Origin: Rossellomorea vietnamensis
GTDB taxonomy: Bacteria; Bacillota; Bacilli; Bacillales; Bacillaceae_B
NCBI RefSeq assembly: GCF_008180615.1
Contig: NZ_VTEH01000015.1
Coordinates: forward strand, 34,877 to 98,876
DNA length: 64,000 bases
Direction: 5' to 3'
Shown here: piece by piece, positions 16,182 to 25,974 of the stretch
Position numbering within the stretch: the stretch's first letter is position 1
Layout of the letters: each line of letters begins with the position of its first letter
Notes under the pieces: model-generated
Database searches by the model: none
What the model saw: the letters and a program-made list of their open reading frames with translations, nothing else
Told to the model about the DNA's origin: nothing
Translations under genes and position numbers: made by a program

Positions 16182-17663
16182 TTACTCCTTTAGTACTGCT
16201 TGTATATAGATTCCCGGATCTGAAAGTGCCTCTGACGCTTGGGAAATCAGCGGACGGACTGCTTCAGCACCTACTCCATAGCCAACAGCAAGGATGACCA
16301 GAAAGACGGTAGAGCCCCAAAGATAGAACGCATTGTGTTTGTTCTTTCCGTGGTACTCCTTGGGAACTCCCCATACTCCATTCAAGAAAATTTTAATTAC
16401 TGAATAGAGAACGAAAAGGCTTGAAAGCAGAATCAGAGCCCCGCCGACATAAGCTTCTGCTGCAAAGCTGCCTCTTACAAGGAGCACTTTCCCGATAAAT
16501 CCACTGAATGGCGGGATGCCCGCAAGTGTCAATGTTGCAATCAGGAATGTCCATCCAAGCCATGGGTAATCTTTTATAAGGCCGCCCATCTTCCTTAGAT
16601 TGCTCGTTCCGGTTATAGCAATCATGACACCAACCAAGAGGAACAAGGCTGCTTTAATAATCATGTCATGAATTAAGTAGTAGATGGACCCTTCAAGAGA
16701 TTCAGGAGACATGACTGAAACTCCAAAGAGAATGACGCCTACAGCAATAATGATGTTGTAGATAAGGATTTTCTTTACATCCCAATAAGCTATGGCGCCG
16801 ATGCATCCGACAACTATTGTAAGAATCGCCAGCCATGCAAGGATGGTGTGTGTGTAGCCTGTATCATGATAGAAGAACAGGGTGTAGGTCCTGATGATGG
16901 AGTAGACCCCAACCTTTGTCAACAACGCCCCAAACAAAGCCAGCACCGGTGTCGGCGGTGCATTATAGGCACCAGGAAGCCAGAAGTACAGCGGGAAAAT
17001 GGCTCCTTTTAATCCATACACCACAAGGAACATTACAGCTATGACTGTAAGAATACCTGGCTGGTCGACTTCAGCGATTTTTACAGAGATATCAGCCATA
17101 TTCAAGGAACCAATCACCGAGTACAGGTAGGCAACCATCACGACGAAAAGTGCCGATGAAATAATATTCACCAGAATGTATTTAATGGATTCCCGCAGCT
17201 GAACCTTTGTTCCTCCTAACACGATAAGCACATATGAAGACATCAGCATGACCTCGAAGAATACGAACAAGTTGAAGATATCCCCGGTTGTGAAAGCTCC
17301 GTTTACCCCGACCAGCAAAAACTGGACTACAGGGTAATAGTAAAATTGTTCTCTCTCTTTTCCAATGGAGCGGAATGAATAAAGAAGGACAAAAAACGTA
17401 ATGATGCTTGTTGTTGTAACAAGAAGGGCAGACAGCATATCAGAGACCATTGTTATACCGAATGGAGCATCCCAGCTGCCAAGATTGACAGTCTGTATAC
17501 CTTCCGTGCGTACAACATTTACCAAGACAATGGAAGCTGCAATGGTTCCACCTGTTGCAATGGCACCGATCCATTTTTGTAAGGTAATGTTCTTTCCTAG
17601 AAACATGAGTATTATCGCGGCAAATAACGGGATTAAAATTGGCAATATCGGTAAATTAATCAT
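16182..17663 (-). CDS. mrpD: Mrp antiporter subunit D (NuoN/L-like)
   Basis: 493-residue polytopic protein homologous to proton-pumping subunits of complex I; about 14 transmembrane helices. Key ionisable residues of the family are visible: Glu in FVFFEVMLMSSYVLIVLGG (about residue 137) and Lys in FGALLTKVGVYSIIRTYTLFF (about 245-265), after LPGAYNAPPTPV. It forms one of the two ion-conducting modules. Overlaps mrpC by eight nt. Confidence 0.96.
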   Translation of the reverse strand: MINLPILPILIPLFAAIILMFLGKNITLQKWIGAIATGGTIAASIVLVNVVRTEGIQTVNLGSWDAPFGITMVSDMLSALLVTTTSIITFFVLLYSFRSIGKEREQFYYYPVVQFLLVGVNGAFTTGDIFNLFVFFEVMLMSSYVLIVLGGTKVQLRESIKYILVNIISSALFVVMVAYLYSVIGSLNMADISVKIAEVDQPGILTVIAVMFLVVYGLKGAIFPLYFWLPGAYNAPPTPVLALFGALLTKVGVYSIIRTYTLFFYHDTGYTHTILAWLAILTIVVGCIGAIAYWDVKKILIYNIIIAVGVILFGVSVMSPESLEGSIYYLIHDMIIKAALFLLVGVMIAITGTSNLRKMGGLIKDYPWLGWTFLIATLTLAGIPPFSGFIGKVLLVRGSFAAEAYVGGALILLSSLFVLYSVIKIFLNGVWGVPKEYHGKNKHNAFYLWGSTVFLVILAVGYGVGAEAVRPLISQASEALSDPGIYIQAVLKE

Positions 17664-17997
17664 TTTCTTCGTTTCCTCTCATTTGATCCACGTTATCAGT
17701 TCCAAGTTCCTGATAGGCACGATAAGCCAATACAAGGAAAAAGGAAGTAACACCGAAGCTGATAACGATTGCCGTCAATATTAATGCCTGCGGCAAGGGA
17801 TCAGCATATGATGCGGCTTTTTCACCCAAGATAGGAGGTGCACCTGCTTTCAAACCGCTGATGGAAAGGAGCAGGAGATGTGCTCCATGACTTAGCAGTG
17901 CTGTGCCGATAATGATGCGCAGCAAGCTCTTGGAAAGCATCAAGTAAACGGCACATGTAAATAAAATGCCAACTACTATGGCCATTAAAATTTCCAT
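17656..17997 (-). CDS. mrpC: Mrp antiporter subunit C (NuoK-like)
   Basis: 113 residues with three transmembrane helices (about 2-20, 28-48, 71-95) and the NuoK-like features GTALLSHGAHLLLL and DPLPQALILTAIVISFG, the latter being the strongest MnhC/NuoK signature. Cytoplasmic acidic tail QMRGNEEND. Shares one base with mrpB and overlaps mrpD by eight. Confidence 0.95.
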   Translation of the reverse strand: MEILMAIVVGILFTCAVYLMLSKSLLRIIIGTALLSHGAHLLLLSISGLKAGAPPILGEKAASYADPLPQALILTAIVISFGVTSFFLVLAYRAYQELGTDNVDQMRGNEEND

Positions 17998-18419
17998 TAT
18001 TCGCTCACTCCAATCGTTTGAATAATGGTCATGGTGATTCCGATAACAACAAAATAAACACCAGTATCAAATATCACAGCTGTATGCAGTGATGTTTCCC
18101 CAAGCAAAGGGAGGTGGAAGTAATCATAGGCATGGGTCAGGAATGGAACATCAAACAATAATGCTCCCGCCCCGGTCCCTACGGCCAAAAGCAAGCCTAT
18201 GGCCGTAAGCAGCCTGTAATCGATAGGCAGGATGGTATTGACCGTTTTGATATCAAACGCCAGCAGCAGCAATACCAAGGCACCTGAAGTCATCAATCCG
18301 CCTATGAAACCTCCTCCGGGGGTATAGTGGCCCGCAAAGAAAAGCTGGATTGAAAACAGGATAATAATAAAACTCACTATTGTGGTAACCGTTTGGAGGA
18401 TTACATCATTGGTTTTCAT
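17997..18419 (-). CDS. mrpB: Mrp antiporter subunit B
   Basis: 140 residues, four transmembrane segments. The MnhB signature FFAGHYTPGGGFIGGLMTSGALVL lies at about 27-50 and FDTGVYFVVIGITMTII near the C-terminus. Starts in an ATGA overlap with the mrpA stop, so translation is coupled. Confidence 0.95.
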   Translation of the reverse strand: MKTNDVILQTVTTIVSFIIILFSIQLFFAGHYTPGGGFIGGLMTSGALVLLLLAFDIKTVNTILPIDYRLLTAIGLLLAVGTGAGALLFDVPFLTHAYDYFHLPLLGETSLHTAVIFDTGVYFVVIGITMTIIQTIGVSE

Positions 18420-20806
18420 TCTTCCTTCCTCCTTGTCATCCTGAGTTTGATCATCGCGAAGATGCCGAGGGCAGCGATAGCGAGAACGCAGATTTCAAAT
18501 AATGTATCAAATCCGCGGAAGTCAACTAGGATTACGTTAACCATATTCTTTCCTGCAGCTTCTTCATAAACATTTTCAATATGATATTCCGATATGGAAT
18601 CGAACAGCTTATTGCTGTATGAGGCAATGGTAATAAGTGTGACAACCACCCCGACCCCGATTGCGATCAGTGCATTCCCAAGCTTAAAGCTCATTCTTTC
18701 TTCATGCCTGCTTAAAGGAGGCAGATGATAGAAGCACAGCAAGAACAGCGCGACAGAAACAGTTTCAATTACGAGCTGTGTCAATGCGAGATCAGGTGCG
18801 CGGAAAAGGACAAAGAACAGTGCAACGGAATATCCAACAGCTCCCAAAGCAATGATCGACGTCAGACGGGATTTCGCGAATAGTATAGCTATGGCGCTGA
18901 CCACCATGACTATAGCGATCAACACTTCATACACCCCGATGGAAGCAAGCTCGGAGGTATCCACGGTAAAGGCATCTTTTACTACCAGAGTAACAGCCAG
19001 AATTCCGATTAAGAAGGTAAATATATACACTAGATAACTCCTGATGAAGCCGGTCATATAGGAGCTTGTCAGTTTATAGGCTCCTCTTTCACCATTAAGC
19101 AGTCCATTGTCATAAAAGGAGTTCAATGTCAGCCTTTCCGGCATTCTATTGTAGATGCTGATCCACTTTGGAAGCTGGGTGTACAGAAGGACACCGAACA
19201 GGAAGACACCCAGGGTCATGAATAATTCAATCGTGAATCCATGCCAGAAGTAAATTTCTGTGTCTTCTACATTTAGGTTTGTGATTGCTGAAAAGGCCGG
19301 GTCAATCACCGTCCTTGTCAGGATATTCGGGAAAAATCCGAATACGATCACAAGAGAAGCCAGGATTACAGGCGGAATCAGCATTCCAAGCGGTGCCTCA
19401 TGAGGCGTTTTGTCAAGCTTTTCCGGATGATGCTTTCCGGTGAATGGCTTAAATACAACAATCATACTGTAAATGAACGTAAATACACTTCCTACCCAAG
19501 CAAGAACAGGGAATAGAATACCCCATGTTTGGAGATTGAAAATATCCATTTCAAGGACCTGAATCATACCTGTAAAGAACATTTCCTTACTCAGGAAGCC
19601 GTTGAATGGAGGAATTCCTGCCATTGAAAAGGCACCGATCACCGCTATTGTAAATGTAATAGGCATGAAGTTCATGAGTCCGCCAAGTTTGCGGATATCT
19701 CTGGATCCCGTTTCATGGTCAATAATACCAACAACCATGAACAGGCTGCCTTTAAAGGTCGCGTGATTAATTAAGTGGAAAACCGCTGCCATTGTCGCAA
19801 CACCGTAGATATTTTCATCCAGGTAATCGTAATGCAGGGCAGCAGCACCGATTCCCAGCAGCGACATGATCAAACCGAGCTGACTGATGGTCGAATAAGC
19901 AAGGATCGCCTTCAAGTCTGTATGTTTTACAGCATTAAAAGAACCCCAGAACAAAGTGAAAATCCCAAAACTGGCAACCAGCCACAGCCAAACACCCGAC
20001 TCAGCAAAAACCGGACTCATACGCGCAACGAGATAGATACCCGCCTTGACCATTGTCGCAGAGTGTAGGTAGGCACTGACTGGTGTCGGAGCTTCCATTG
20101 CATCCGGCAGCCAGATATGGAACGGAAATTGCGCCGATTTTGTAAAGGCTCCAAGAAGGACAAGAATCAAGGCACCAAGGAACAAAGGCTCTGTAATAAG
20201 TACATCGGCCATTGCAACGAGTTCCCGTATACTGAATGTCCCGGACATTAAATAAAGAAGCAGAAATCCTCCGAGCATGGAGAGGCCGCCAAAAACGGTG
20301 ATAAGCATCGACTTTTGCGCCCCGTAACGGGAGCGTTCGCGGTGATACCAATAACCAATCAACAGGAAAGATGAAATGGAAGTGAATTCCCAGAACATAT
20401 AAAGGACAATCAGGTTATCCGATAGGACAACCCCAAGCATTGCTCCCATAAAGAGGAGTAAATAAACGTAGAAGTTGTGCAGCTGTTCTTTTTCCTTCGA
20501 CAAATAATAAATGGAATAAAGAACAACCAGGGCACCTATTCCTGTAATCAGCAGTGCGAATAATAAACTTAAACCGTCCACGTAAGCAGTGAAATTGATT
20601 CCGAAAGACGGCATCCATTCTGCCGTTTCCTTAATTGTATTTCCATCTGCAGTTATTGCGAGAAACTGGAAAAAGTAAAGAAAGAGCACTGCGGGAAGAA
20701 TGAGGACAAACCATCCGGTATGTATCGAACGCAGCTTTTTATACAAAAGCGGTACAAGAATAGCTGCTAAAAAAGGTGAAATAATTGCCCAATGTAATAA
20801 TGTCAC
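18416..20806 (-). CDS. mrpA: Mrp antiporter subunit A (NuoL-like, with C-terminal MrpB-like domain)
   Basis: Largest Mrp subunit, 796 residues, about 20 transmembrane helices. NuoL-like module to about residue 500 with the family Glu in VLYMFWEFTSISSFLLIG (about 138-155) and the Lys helix in LPDAMEAPTPVSAYLHSATMV (about 228-248); the C-terminal part (DUF4040 and MrpB-N-like, about 600-796) is specific to MrpA. GTG start at 20806 with AAGGGGG upstream. The complex exports Na+ and Li+ for alkali and salt tolerance and pH homeostasis. First gene of the seven-gene minus-strand operon; divergent from a small exported protein and yufK as in B. subtilis. Confidence 0.96.
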   Translation of the reverse strand: MTLLHWAIISPFLAAILVPLLYKKLRSIHTGWFVLILPAVLFLYFFQFLAITADGNTIKETAEWMPSFGINFTAYVDGLSLLFALLITGIGALVVLYSIYYLSKEKEQLHNFYVYLLLFMGAMLGVVLSDNLIVLYMFWEFTSISSFLLIGYWYHRERSRYGAQKSMLITVFGGLSMLGGFLLLYLMSGTFSIRELVAMADVLITEPLFLGALILVLLGAFTKSAQFPFHIWLPDAMEAPTPVSAYLHSATMVKAGIYLVARMSPVFAESGVWLWLVASFGIFTLFWGSFNAVKHTDLKAILAYSTISQLGLIMSLLGIGAAALHYDYLDENIYGVATMAAVFHLINHATFKGSLFMVVGIIDHETGSRDIRKLGGLMNFMPITFTIAVIGAFSMAGIPPFNGFLSKEMFFTGMIQVLEMDIFNLQTWGILFPVLAWVGSVFTFIYSMIVVFKPFTGKHHPEKLDKTPHEAPLGMLIPPVILASLVIVFGFFPNILTRTVIDPAFSAITNLNVEDTEIYFWHGFTIELFMTLGVFLFGVLLYTQLPKWISIYNRMPERLTLNSFYDNGLLNGERGAYKLTSSYMTGFIRSYLVYIFTFLIGILAVTLVVKDAFTVDTSELASIGVYEVLIAIVMVVSAIAILFAKSRLTSIIALGAVGYSVALFFVLFRAPDLALTQLVIETVSVALFLLCFYHLPPLSRHEERMSFKLGNALIAIGVGVVVTLITIASYSNKLFDSISEYHIENVYEEAAGKNMVNVILVDFRGFDTLFEICVLAIAALGIFAMIKLRMTRRKEE

Positions 20807-21150
20807 CGAAAAACCCCCTTATAAAATTTTATTTATCTTCAACACTTATCATCTTCCACGAGTTAATATCTTTCTGCTCATAGTTGTCCATCGTCCTAAA
20901 GAAACCTCTTGAGAAATTATAACGTAAAAAAATGAGGTGTGCATTTATGAAAGGCTGCCTGGTCGAAAAGGTGAATTTTGATATTAAATATGAAGAAACA
21001 CGGCATAACAAGAGCTAATTTTTTTTATGAAGATTTCATCATTCTATTTCTGTAAGCGTTTTTACCGTGATTCCATATCCCTTGAAATGTCCATTTCTGC
21101 GAATAGTATGAGCCAAAAATGCACAAGCTATCCCTAGGTGGTGATGTAGT
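20807..21150. other. Divergent intergenic region mrpA / small exported protein
   Basis: 344 bases presumably holding the mrp promoter on the minus strand. I see no convincing -35/-10 pair, riboswitch or repeat. AT-rich stretches occur at 20820-20960 and 21010-21060. Confidence 0.4.
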
Positions 21151-21402
21151 ATGAAAATGAAAAAAACTGTCTCAGCCATGATCTTTTCCAGTATGTTCAT
21201 TGGAGCCTGGTATGTGCAGGAGCAGGAGCACGAAGAAAAGAGAAATCAATGGGCAAATAAGAACCTGCTGCAGCCGGCTGGCATGAATGGTGAAGTCGTC
21301 GACGCGGAAGCCGCAATTGAGATAGAACCTGTTGCGGACCTGCAGAAAGAAGTCACCCGGGAGCCGTTCAAACCGAGAGAGTACATTAGGCTTGCAAAGT
21401 GA
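21151..21402 (+). CDS. Small exported or membrane-anchored hypothetical protein
   Basis: 83 residues, ATG at 21151 with AGGTGGTGATG upstream. N-terminus KMKKTVSAMIFSSMFIGAWYV is a signal peptide or anchor (about 2-22); the rest is hydrophilic and strongly charged with AAIEIEPVADLQKEV and a basic end KPREYIRLAK. No known domain. It lies 130 bp before yufK and could be cotranscribed, although a GGCGCC palindromic segment lies between. Confidence 0.65.
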   Translation: MKMKKTVSAMIFSSMFIGAWYVQEQEHEEKRNQWANKNLLQPAGMNGEVVDAEAAIEIEPVADLQKEVTREPFKPREYIRLAK

Positions 21403-21535
21403 CAACAAATAAATAGAAGGCGCCTATGATGCACTGCTGCCCCAATTGTTTATTTAGGCGCCCGTCTCCCCTTTTCAATTTTGCCGTAAAAGATTATGAT
21501 GGACATGCGGTAAATTAAATCAAGGGGAGAACTGC

Positions 21536-22114
21536 GTGCGAAATACATATTTAACAGGCTATCTGCCTTTATTCTCTATACTTCTGTTCAGTTTGACGTT
21601 TTCTGTCTATGGTGTTGATGTGTTTGTGGATCTTTTTAAAAAAATCGGTATTTATCCTGGAATGCGGGAGTTTCTTTCTGATCTTGAATTGAAAATTATT
21701 CTCCTTATTCTCCTGATGATCGTCTGTTTCATGGTGTTTGCAGCCTTGAAACTCATCGCCGAAACGATAAATGAAGTATCGCTTCTGTTTTTCTCGCAGG
21801 ATAATGAAGGGGAAATCCTCCACAGAGTCCGTTCTGGATCAATGGTGTATTTCATTGGAGCACTCGTGTCGGTCATAAGCCTTAAATCCTTCTTGGGGCT
21901 TCTGGCGATTTTTGCATTGACATCCATCGCCTACTTTGTTTATTTCATTTACAAGATAAGCCCGTCTTTGACAAAACCGGGATTATTCGGCGTCATCTTC
22001 TTTCAAGTGATTACGTGGTCTTCACTGTTCCTGATAGTTTTCTTAGTTCTCTTGAAACTGTATAACGGACTGATGGCGAGTCTGCCGATCATGTCGGAGG
22101 TTAAGCTGAACTGA
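21536..22114 (+). CDS. yufK: YufK membrane protein (DUF5366)
   Basis: 192-residue integral membrane protein of unknown function, conserved in Bacillus next to the mrp operon. About five hydrophobic segments: 8-30, 50-72, 95-118, 118-140 and 150-178. GTG start at 21536, AAGGGGAG eight nt upstream. No catalytic motif seen. Its 3' side runs directly into the longest GGCCCGTAA array, and no terminator is present between stop and array, so the array is probably in the yufK transcript. Confidence 0.82.
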   Translation: MRNTYLTGYLPLFSILLFSLTFSVYGVDVFVDLFKKIGIYPGMREFLSDLELKIILLILLMIVCFMVFAALKLIAETINEVSLLFFSQDNEGEILHRVRSGSMVYFIGALVSVISLKSFLGLLAIFALTSIAYFVYFIYKISPSLTKPGLFGVIFFQVITWSSLFLIVFLVLLKLYNGLMASLPIMSEVKLN

Positions 22115-22144
22115 CCTGTTTGTTTTGAATCTAGCAATCTCAAA

Positions 22145-23120
22145 GGTCCGTAAACTCGGTTTGCGGGCGGCTATGATGTGTAAATTGTAATTTCAATGGC
22201 CCGTAAGCTTTGTTTGCGGGCCGTTATGATGTGTAAATTGTAATTTCAACGGCCCGTAAGCTCCGTTTGCGGGCCGTTAAGCTGTGTAAATTGTAATTTC
22301 AACGGCCCGTAAGCTCTGTTTGCGGGCCGTTATGATGTGAAAATGAGAATTTCAATGGCCCGTAAGCTCCGTTTGCGGGCCGTTATGATGTGTAAATTGT
22401 AATCTCAATGGCCCGTAAGCTTTGTTTGCAGGCCGTTATGATGTGAAAATGAGAATTTCAATGGCCCGTAAGCTCCGTTTGCGGGCCGTTATGATGATGT
22501 GAAAATTGTAATTTCAATGGCCGGTAAGCTTTGTTTGCGGGCCGTTATGATGTGAAAATTGTAATCTCAACGGCCCGTAAGCTCTGTTTGCGGGCCGTTA
22601 TGATGTGAAAATGAGAATCTCAATGGCCCGTAAGCTTTGTTTGCGGGCCGTTAAGCTGTGTAAATTGTAATTTCAACGGCCCGTAAGCTCTGTTTGCGGG
22701 CCGTTATGATGTGAAAATGAGAATTTCAATGGCCCGTAAGCTCCGTTTGCGGGCCGTTATGGTGCGAAAGTGGGAATTTCAATGGCGCGTAAGCTTTGTT
22801 TGCGGGCCGTAATGATGTGTAAATTGTAATTTCAACGGCCCGTAAGCTTTGTTTGCAGGCCGTTATGATGTGAAAATGAGAATTTCAATGGCCCGTAAGC
22901 TCCGTTTGCGGGCCGTTATGATGTGAAAATGAGAATTTCAATGGCCCGTAAGCTCCGTTTGCGGGCCGTTATGATGTGTAAATTGTAATCTCAATGGCCC
23001 GTAAGCTTAGTTTGCAGGCCGTTATGATGTGAAAATGAGAATTTCAATGGCCCGTAAGCTTTGTTTGCGGGCCGTTATGATGTGTAAATTGTAATCTCAA
23101 TGGCACGTAAGCTTTGTGAA
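22145..23120. repeat. Tandem array E, 53-bp hairpin units (19 copies)
   Basis: Units begin with GGCCCGTAA at 22145, 22198, 22251, 22304, 22357, 22410 and 22463, then after one 3-bp insertion at 22519, 22572 and every 53 bp to 23102. Each has the stem AACGGCCCGTAA / TTTGCGGGCCGTT with a six-base loop (GCTCCG, GCTCTG, GCTTTG) and one of two linker types, TGTAAATTGTAAT or TGAAAATGAGAAT. AACGG to AATGG changes retain a G-U pair. First and last units are degenerate. Confidence 0.95.
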
Positions 23121-23143
23121 TGGTCCATTATCTTTTATATATT

Positions 23144-23175
23144 AGAAAATCACCACCAAGAGCTGGTGATTTTCT
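23144..23175 (+). terminator. Hairpin closing array E
   Basis: Twelve-bp stem AGAAAATCACCA / TGGTGATTTTCT with an eight-base loop. It may terminate the yufK-array transcript; the T-run is short. Confidence 0.65.
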
Positions 23176-23410
23176 CGGCTTATCGGCTTATCGTACCAGT
23201 AACTTCTGATTTACTCTGCTTAATGGTATCTTTCCCCGCCAATCACGCCGTTAACCTTGAGATTCGCTTAGTTAATGCCCGGGTCTTTTGTAAACCAACA
23301 CGAACTGATAGAGGTATCAAAATGATTTGTTATTGGTACCTTTTCCTTTTCTGGTAATTATTGAAACTTTCTGACGAATCAATCGTATAGTTATGTAAGA
23401 GGTGATGACA

Positions 23411-23614
23411 ATGTCAGCGACAATTATTTTTATGTTTCTCCCATTACTCATTATTTTTATAGCGGTCGGTTTATCTCAGCCTGCAAAGCGGAGAGGAACT
23501 GGAGGGGACGCTTCTTCTCCGTTTTTTATGGGAAGTTACAGTGATTCCAATAACTGTGACAGCTCAGGCGGTTTCGGAGGAGGAGACGGCGGTGGATGCG
23601 GAGGGGGAGAATAG
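23411..23614 (+). CDS. Small membrane protein with Gly/Cys-rich tail
   Basis: 67 residues from ATG 23411 with AGAGGTGAT upstream (in-frame GTG 23402 and ATG 23405 overlap the RBS). One N-terminal transmembrane helix (IIFMFLPLLIIFIAVGL, about 4-21), then a polar segment and the tail GGFGGGDGGGCGGGE, which contains two cysteines in total. No recognised family. The next small gene starts 38 bp downstream, so the two are probably cotranscribed. Confidence 0.72.
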   Translation: MSATIIFMFLPLLIIFIAVGLSQPAKRRGTGGDASSPFFMGSYSDSNNCDSSGGFGGGDGGGCGGGE

Positions 23615-23652
23615 CCTTTACTTCTGTTAAATTTCTGGAGGTGAGAAGGGTG

Positions 23653-23823
23653 ATGGGGAAAAGAAAAAAGCTTCGGATTCTCTTTAATATTTTCTTGATA
23701 TCAGTGTGCTTGATTGCTGGATGGTACACCTATCCCTCAGCCTTCTCCAACTTTACGCTATTCGCTGCGGGGATCGGAGTCTTTATCACTCTGGGGCTGC
23801 TGGGGCGGTCTTCAAGAGAATGA
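23653..23823 (+). CDS. Small two-helix membrane protein
   Basis: 56 residues from ATG 23653, GGAGGTGAG seven nt upstream. Basic start MGKRKKLR, then two hydrophobic helices (about 10-27 and 34-51) and a short basic tail GRSSRE. No family recognised. Second gene of a pair with the Gly/Cys-rich protein; a terminator follows. Confidence 0.7.
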   Translation: MGKRKKLRILFNIFLISVCLIAGWYTYPSAFSNFTLFAAGIGVFITLGLLGRSSRE

Positions 23824-23864
23824 AAAGTAAAGAAGCCGGATTGAACCTAACAACATTTTTACAC

Positions 23865-23905
23865 AAAAAGTACCTGCAAGCTTAGCAGCAAGCAGGTGCT
23901 TTTTT
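23865..23905 (+). terminator. Intrinsic terminator after small membrane pair
   Basis: Thirteen-bp stem AAAAAGTACCTGC / GCAGGTGCTTTTT with one G-T pair. Confidence 0.9.
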
Positions 23906-24047
23906 CATGCTCTTTTCTTACTCGCGGTCCTGGTACGGCCTTGTCTGTTCTGCTCGCCAGGATTTCCATGACCTCATGCCGATATCCAAAATGAAGATTA
24001 ATCCTGCATCAGAAACCCCGGGAGTTCAGTCTAATTAGATCACTCCG

Positions 24048-24073
24048 CAAAAAAAGACCAGAAAATCTGGTCT
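24048..24073 (-). terminator. Terminator of pbpD
   Basis: Eight-bp stem AGACCAGA / TCTGGTCT with loop AAA; on the minus strand a seven-T run follows. Confidence 0.88.
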
Positions 24074-24076
24074 GTG

Positions 24077-25927
24077 TTAGTTCATAATATCTCTCCAAAT
24101 CAAATGACTGGGACGGTCGCCTTCGATCTTTTCCATGTTCTTCGGGATATCGGACCCGATCCATACGCCTGTCGTGTACTGGTCAGTCAGGCCAAGAACC
24201 CAGTAATCATGATAATTGTTGGTTGTTCCGGTTTTGACACCAGCATAAGGGGCGTTTATTTTTGCCCATTTTCCTGTTCCGTTCTGCATAGAGTTTGTTA
24301 ACATTGCTCTTACTTTCTCGGTTGTACCCTGCGACCAAATGGTTTCTTTGGGTTCATTCCATTCGTACAGTACCTTCCCATTATAGTCCGTCACTCTTGT
24401 GATCGAACGCGAAGGCTGATAATTTCCATCTATGAAGGAAGTATAAGCGTCCGTCATCTCAAGCGGCGACATGCCATGGGTGAAGCCTCCGATGGAAGCC
24501 GCATAGGTGTAGTCTTGTTCCTGGACTTTTTCGAAATTAAACTTTGTAAGGAAAGCAAACGCTTTGTCAATTCCGACTTTTTCAAATAAACGAAGTGCCG
24601 GTGTGTTATAGGACTGTGAAAAAGCCGTGTTCATTGTCACCGTTCCGAACTGTCTGCTGCCGTAGTTGATCGGGCAGTAATTACCGATGCAATAATTATC
24701 TGCGTTAACCCTCTCGGCAATAGACGCCCCGGTCTCTTCGATATATGGACCGTACACAAGCAGCGGCTTTATGGAAGAGCCCGGCTGGCGGAAGGCTTGA
24801 TAGGCATGGTGGAAATTATACTTTTGGTAGTCCTTTCCGCCGACCATCGCAACAATTTGCCGCGACTGGTTATCAACCGTAATGCTGGCACCTTCAATTT
24901 CTTGATAATTTAACCTTTTCTGGAAAGCAGCTTTGCTCTTTTCCTGCATTTCACGGTGAAGTGAGGTGTGGACAATGATGCCTGAATTGATCACTTCACT
25001 CATCCGCCTATCAAAATCATCGTAAATCTTCTGCTTCTGTTCAGGGCTGGCGGCTGCTTCCACCTTTTTTAAATACCCTTCCTGGGTGGCAACGAGCTCT
25101 CTCAATTCAGATTGAGCATACACAGCGTAATCGGGGTAGTGATCGACTTTTTTCCGTACATTCAATTTGATCGGAACCTCTTTTAGCTGGGAGGCTTCTT
25201 TTTCTGTCAGCTTTCCAGTTTGCTGCATGATGTCCAGCAGCCGTTCCTGCCTGATCTTTGTCTGATCAAAATGGTCGACAGGGTCATATTTATTTGGGTT
25301 GTTGGGAATGGCTGTGATGAAGGCAAGTTCTGCCTGGTTCAGGTCCCCAAGATTTTTTTGAAAATAGTATTGTGAAGCTGTTTCGATACCATATACGCCG
25401 TTGCTGAAGTAAATGATATTAAGGTACAGTTCCATGATTTCTTCTTTGGTCAGACTCTTTTCAATTTCATGCGCGTAGAATAACTCGGTTAGTTTGCGGT
25501 TATAGGTTTTTTCTTGTCCAAGATAAAGGTTACGTGCCAGCTGCTGGGTGATCGTACTTCCTCCCTGCTGAATGTGGGTGAAGACCAGGTTTTTAACAAG
25601 TGCCCGGATGATGGCGCCTGCATCAAAACCGACATGGTCATAGAAGTGCTGGTCTTCAGAGGCGACGAGAATCTCTTTAACAAAGTCAGGAATATCCTCG
25701 TCGTCCGCATACAGCCGGAACGGCCTGTTCATCTCGGAAAAAATTTTGCCGTCTTTATCGGTCAGCAAGCTGGTTTTCGAGATATCAAAGTTGTCTTCAC
25801 TGACAGCCTGCTCAAGAGCCCCCTGAAAGCCTTGAACTTTATTAATCTCTTTTACCGTGGAAAAAAGGATGAACAGAAAAAAAGGAAACAATGAAAATAC
25901 TAATATATAACCGGCAACGGTTCTCAT
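24077..25927 (-). CDS. pbpD: Class A penicillin-binding protein 4
   Basis: Bifunctional membrane-anchored peptidoglycan synthase. 616 residues, close to B. subtilis PBP4. Order: N-terminal anchor 4-23; glycosyltransferase GT51 with EDQHFYDH at 91-98 (catalytic Glu) and QGGSTITQQLAR at 121-132; linker; transpeptidase with SSIK at 384-387 (nucleophile Ser), SYN at 439-441 and KTGT at 565-568. All catalytic motifs are intact. Gene order pbpD-yuxJ-kapD-kapB equals that of B. subtilis, supporting the assignment. Same strand as, and 47 bp behind, the exporter gene. Confidence 0.93.
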   Translation of the reverse strand: MRTVAGYILVFSLFPFFLFILFSTVKEINKVQGFQGALEQAVSEDNFDISKTSLLTDKDGKIFSEMNRPFRLYADDEDIPDFVKEILVASEDQHFYDHVGFDAGAIIRALVKNLVFTHIQQGGSTITQQLARNLYLGQEKTYNRKLTELFYAHEIEKSLTKEEIMELYLNIIYFSNGVYGIETASQYYFQKNLGDLNQAELAFITAIPNNPNKYDPVDHFDQTKIRQERLLDIMQQTGKLTEKEASQLKEVPIKLNVRKKVDHYPDYAVYAQSELRELVATQEGYLKKVEAAASPEQKQKIYDDFDRRMSEVINSGIIVHTSLHREMQEKSKAAFQKRLNYQEIEGASITVDNQSRQIVAMVGGKDYQKYNFHHAYQAFRQPGSSIKPLLVYGPYIEETGASIAERVNADNYCIGNYCPINYGSRQFGTVTMNTAFSQSYNTPALRLFEKVGIDKAFAFLTKFNFEKVQEQDYTYAASIGGFTHGMSPLEMTDAYTSFIDGNYQPSRSITRVTDYNGKVLYEWNEPKETIWSQGTTEKVRAMLTNSMQNGTGKWAKINAPYAGVKTGTTNNYHDYWVLGLTDQYTTGVWIGSDIPKNMEKIEGDRPSHLIWRDIMN

Positions 25928-25974
25928 GCTTTCAACTCATCTCATGCTTTAGTAAGGATTTGGAAGGCAAAGAA

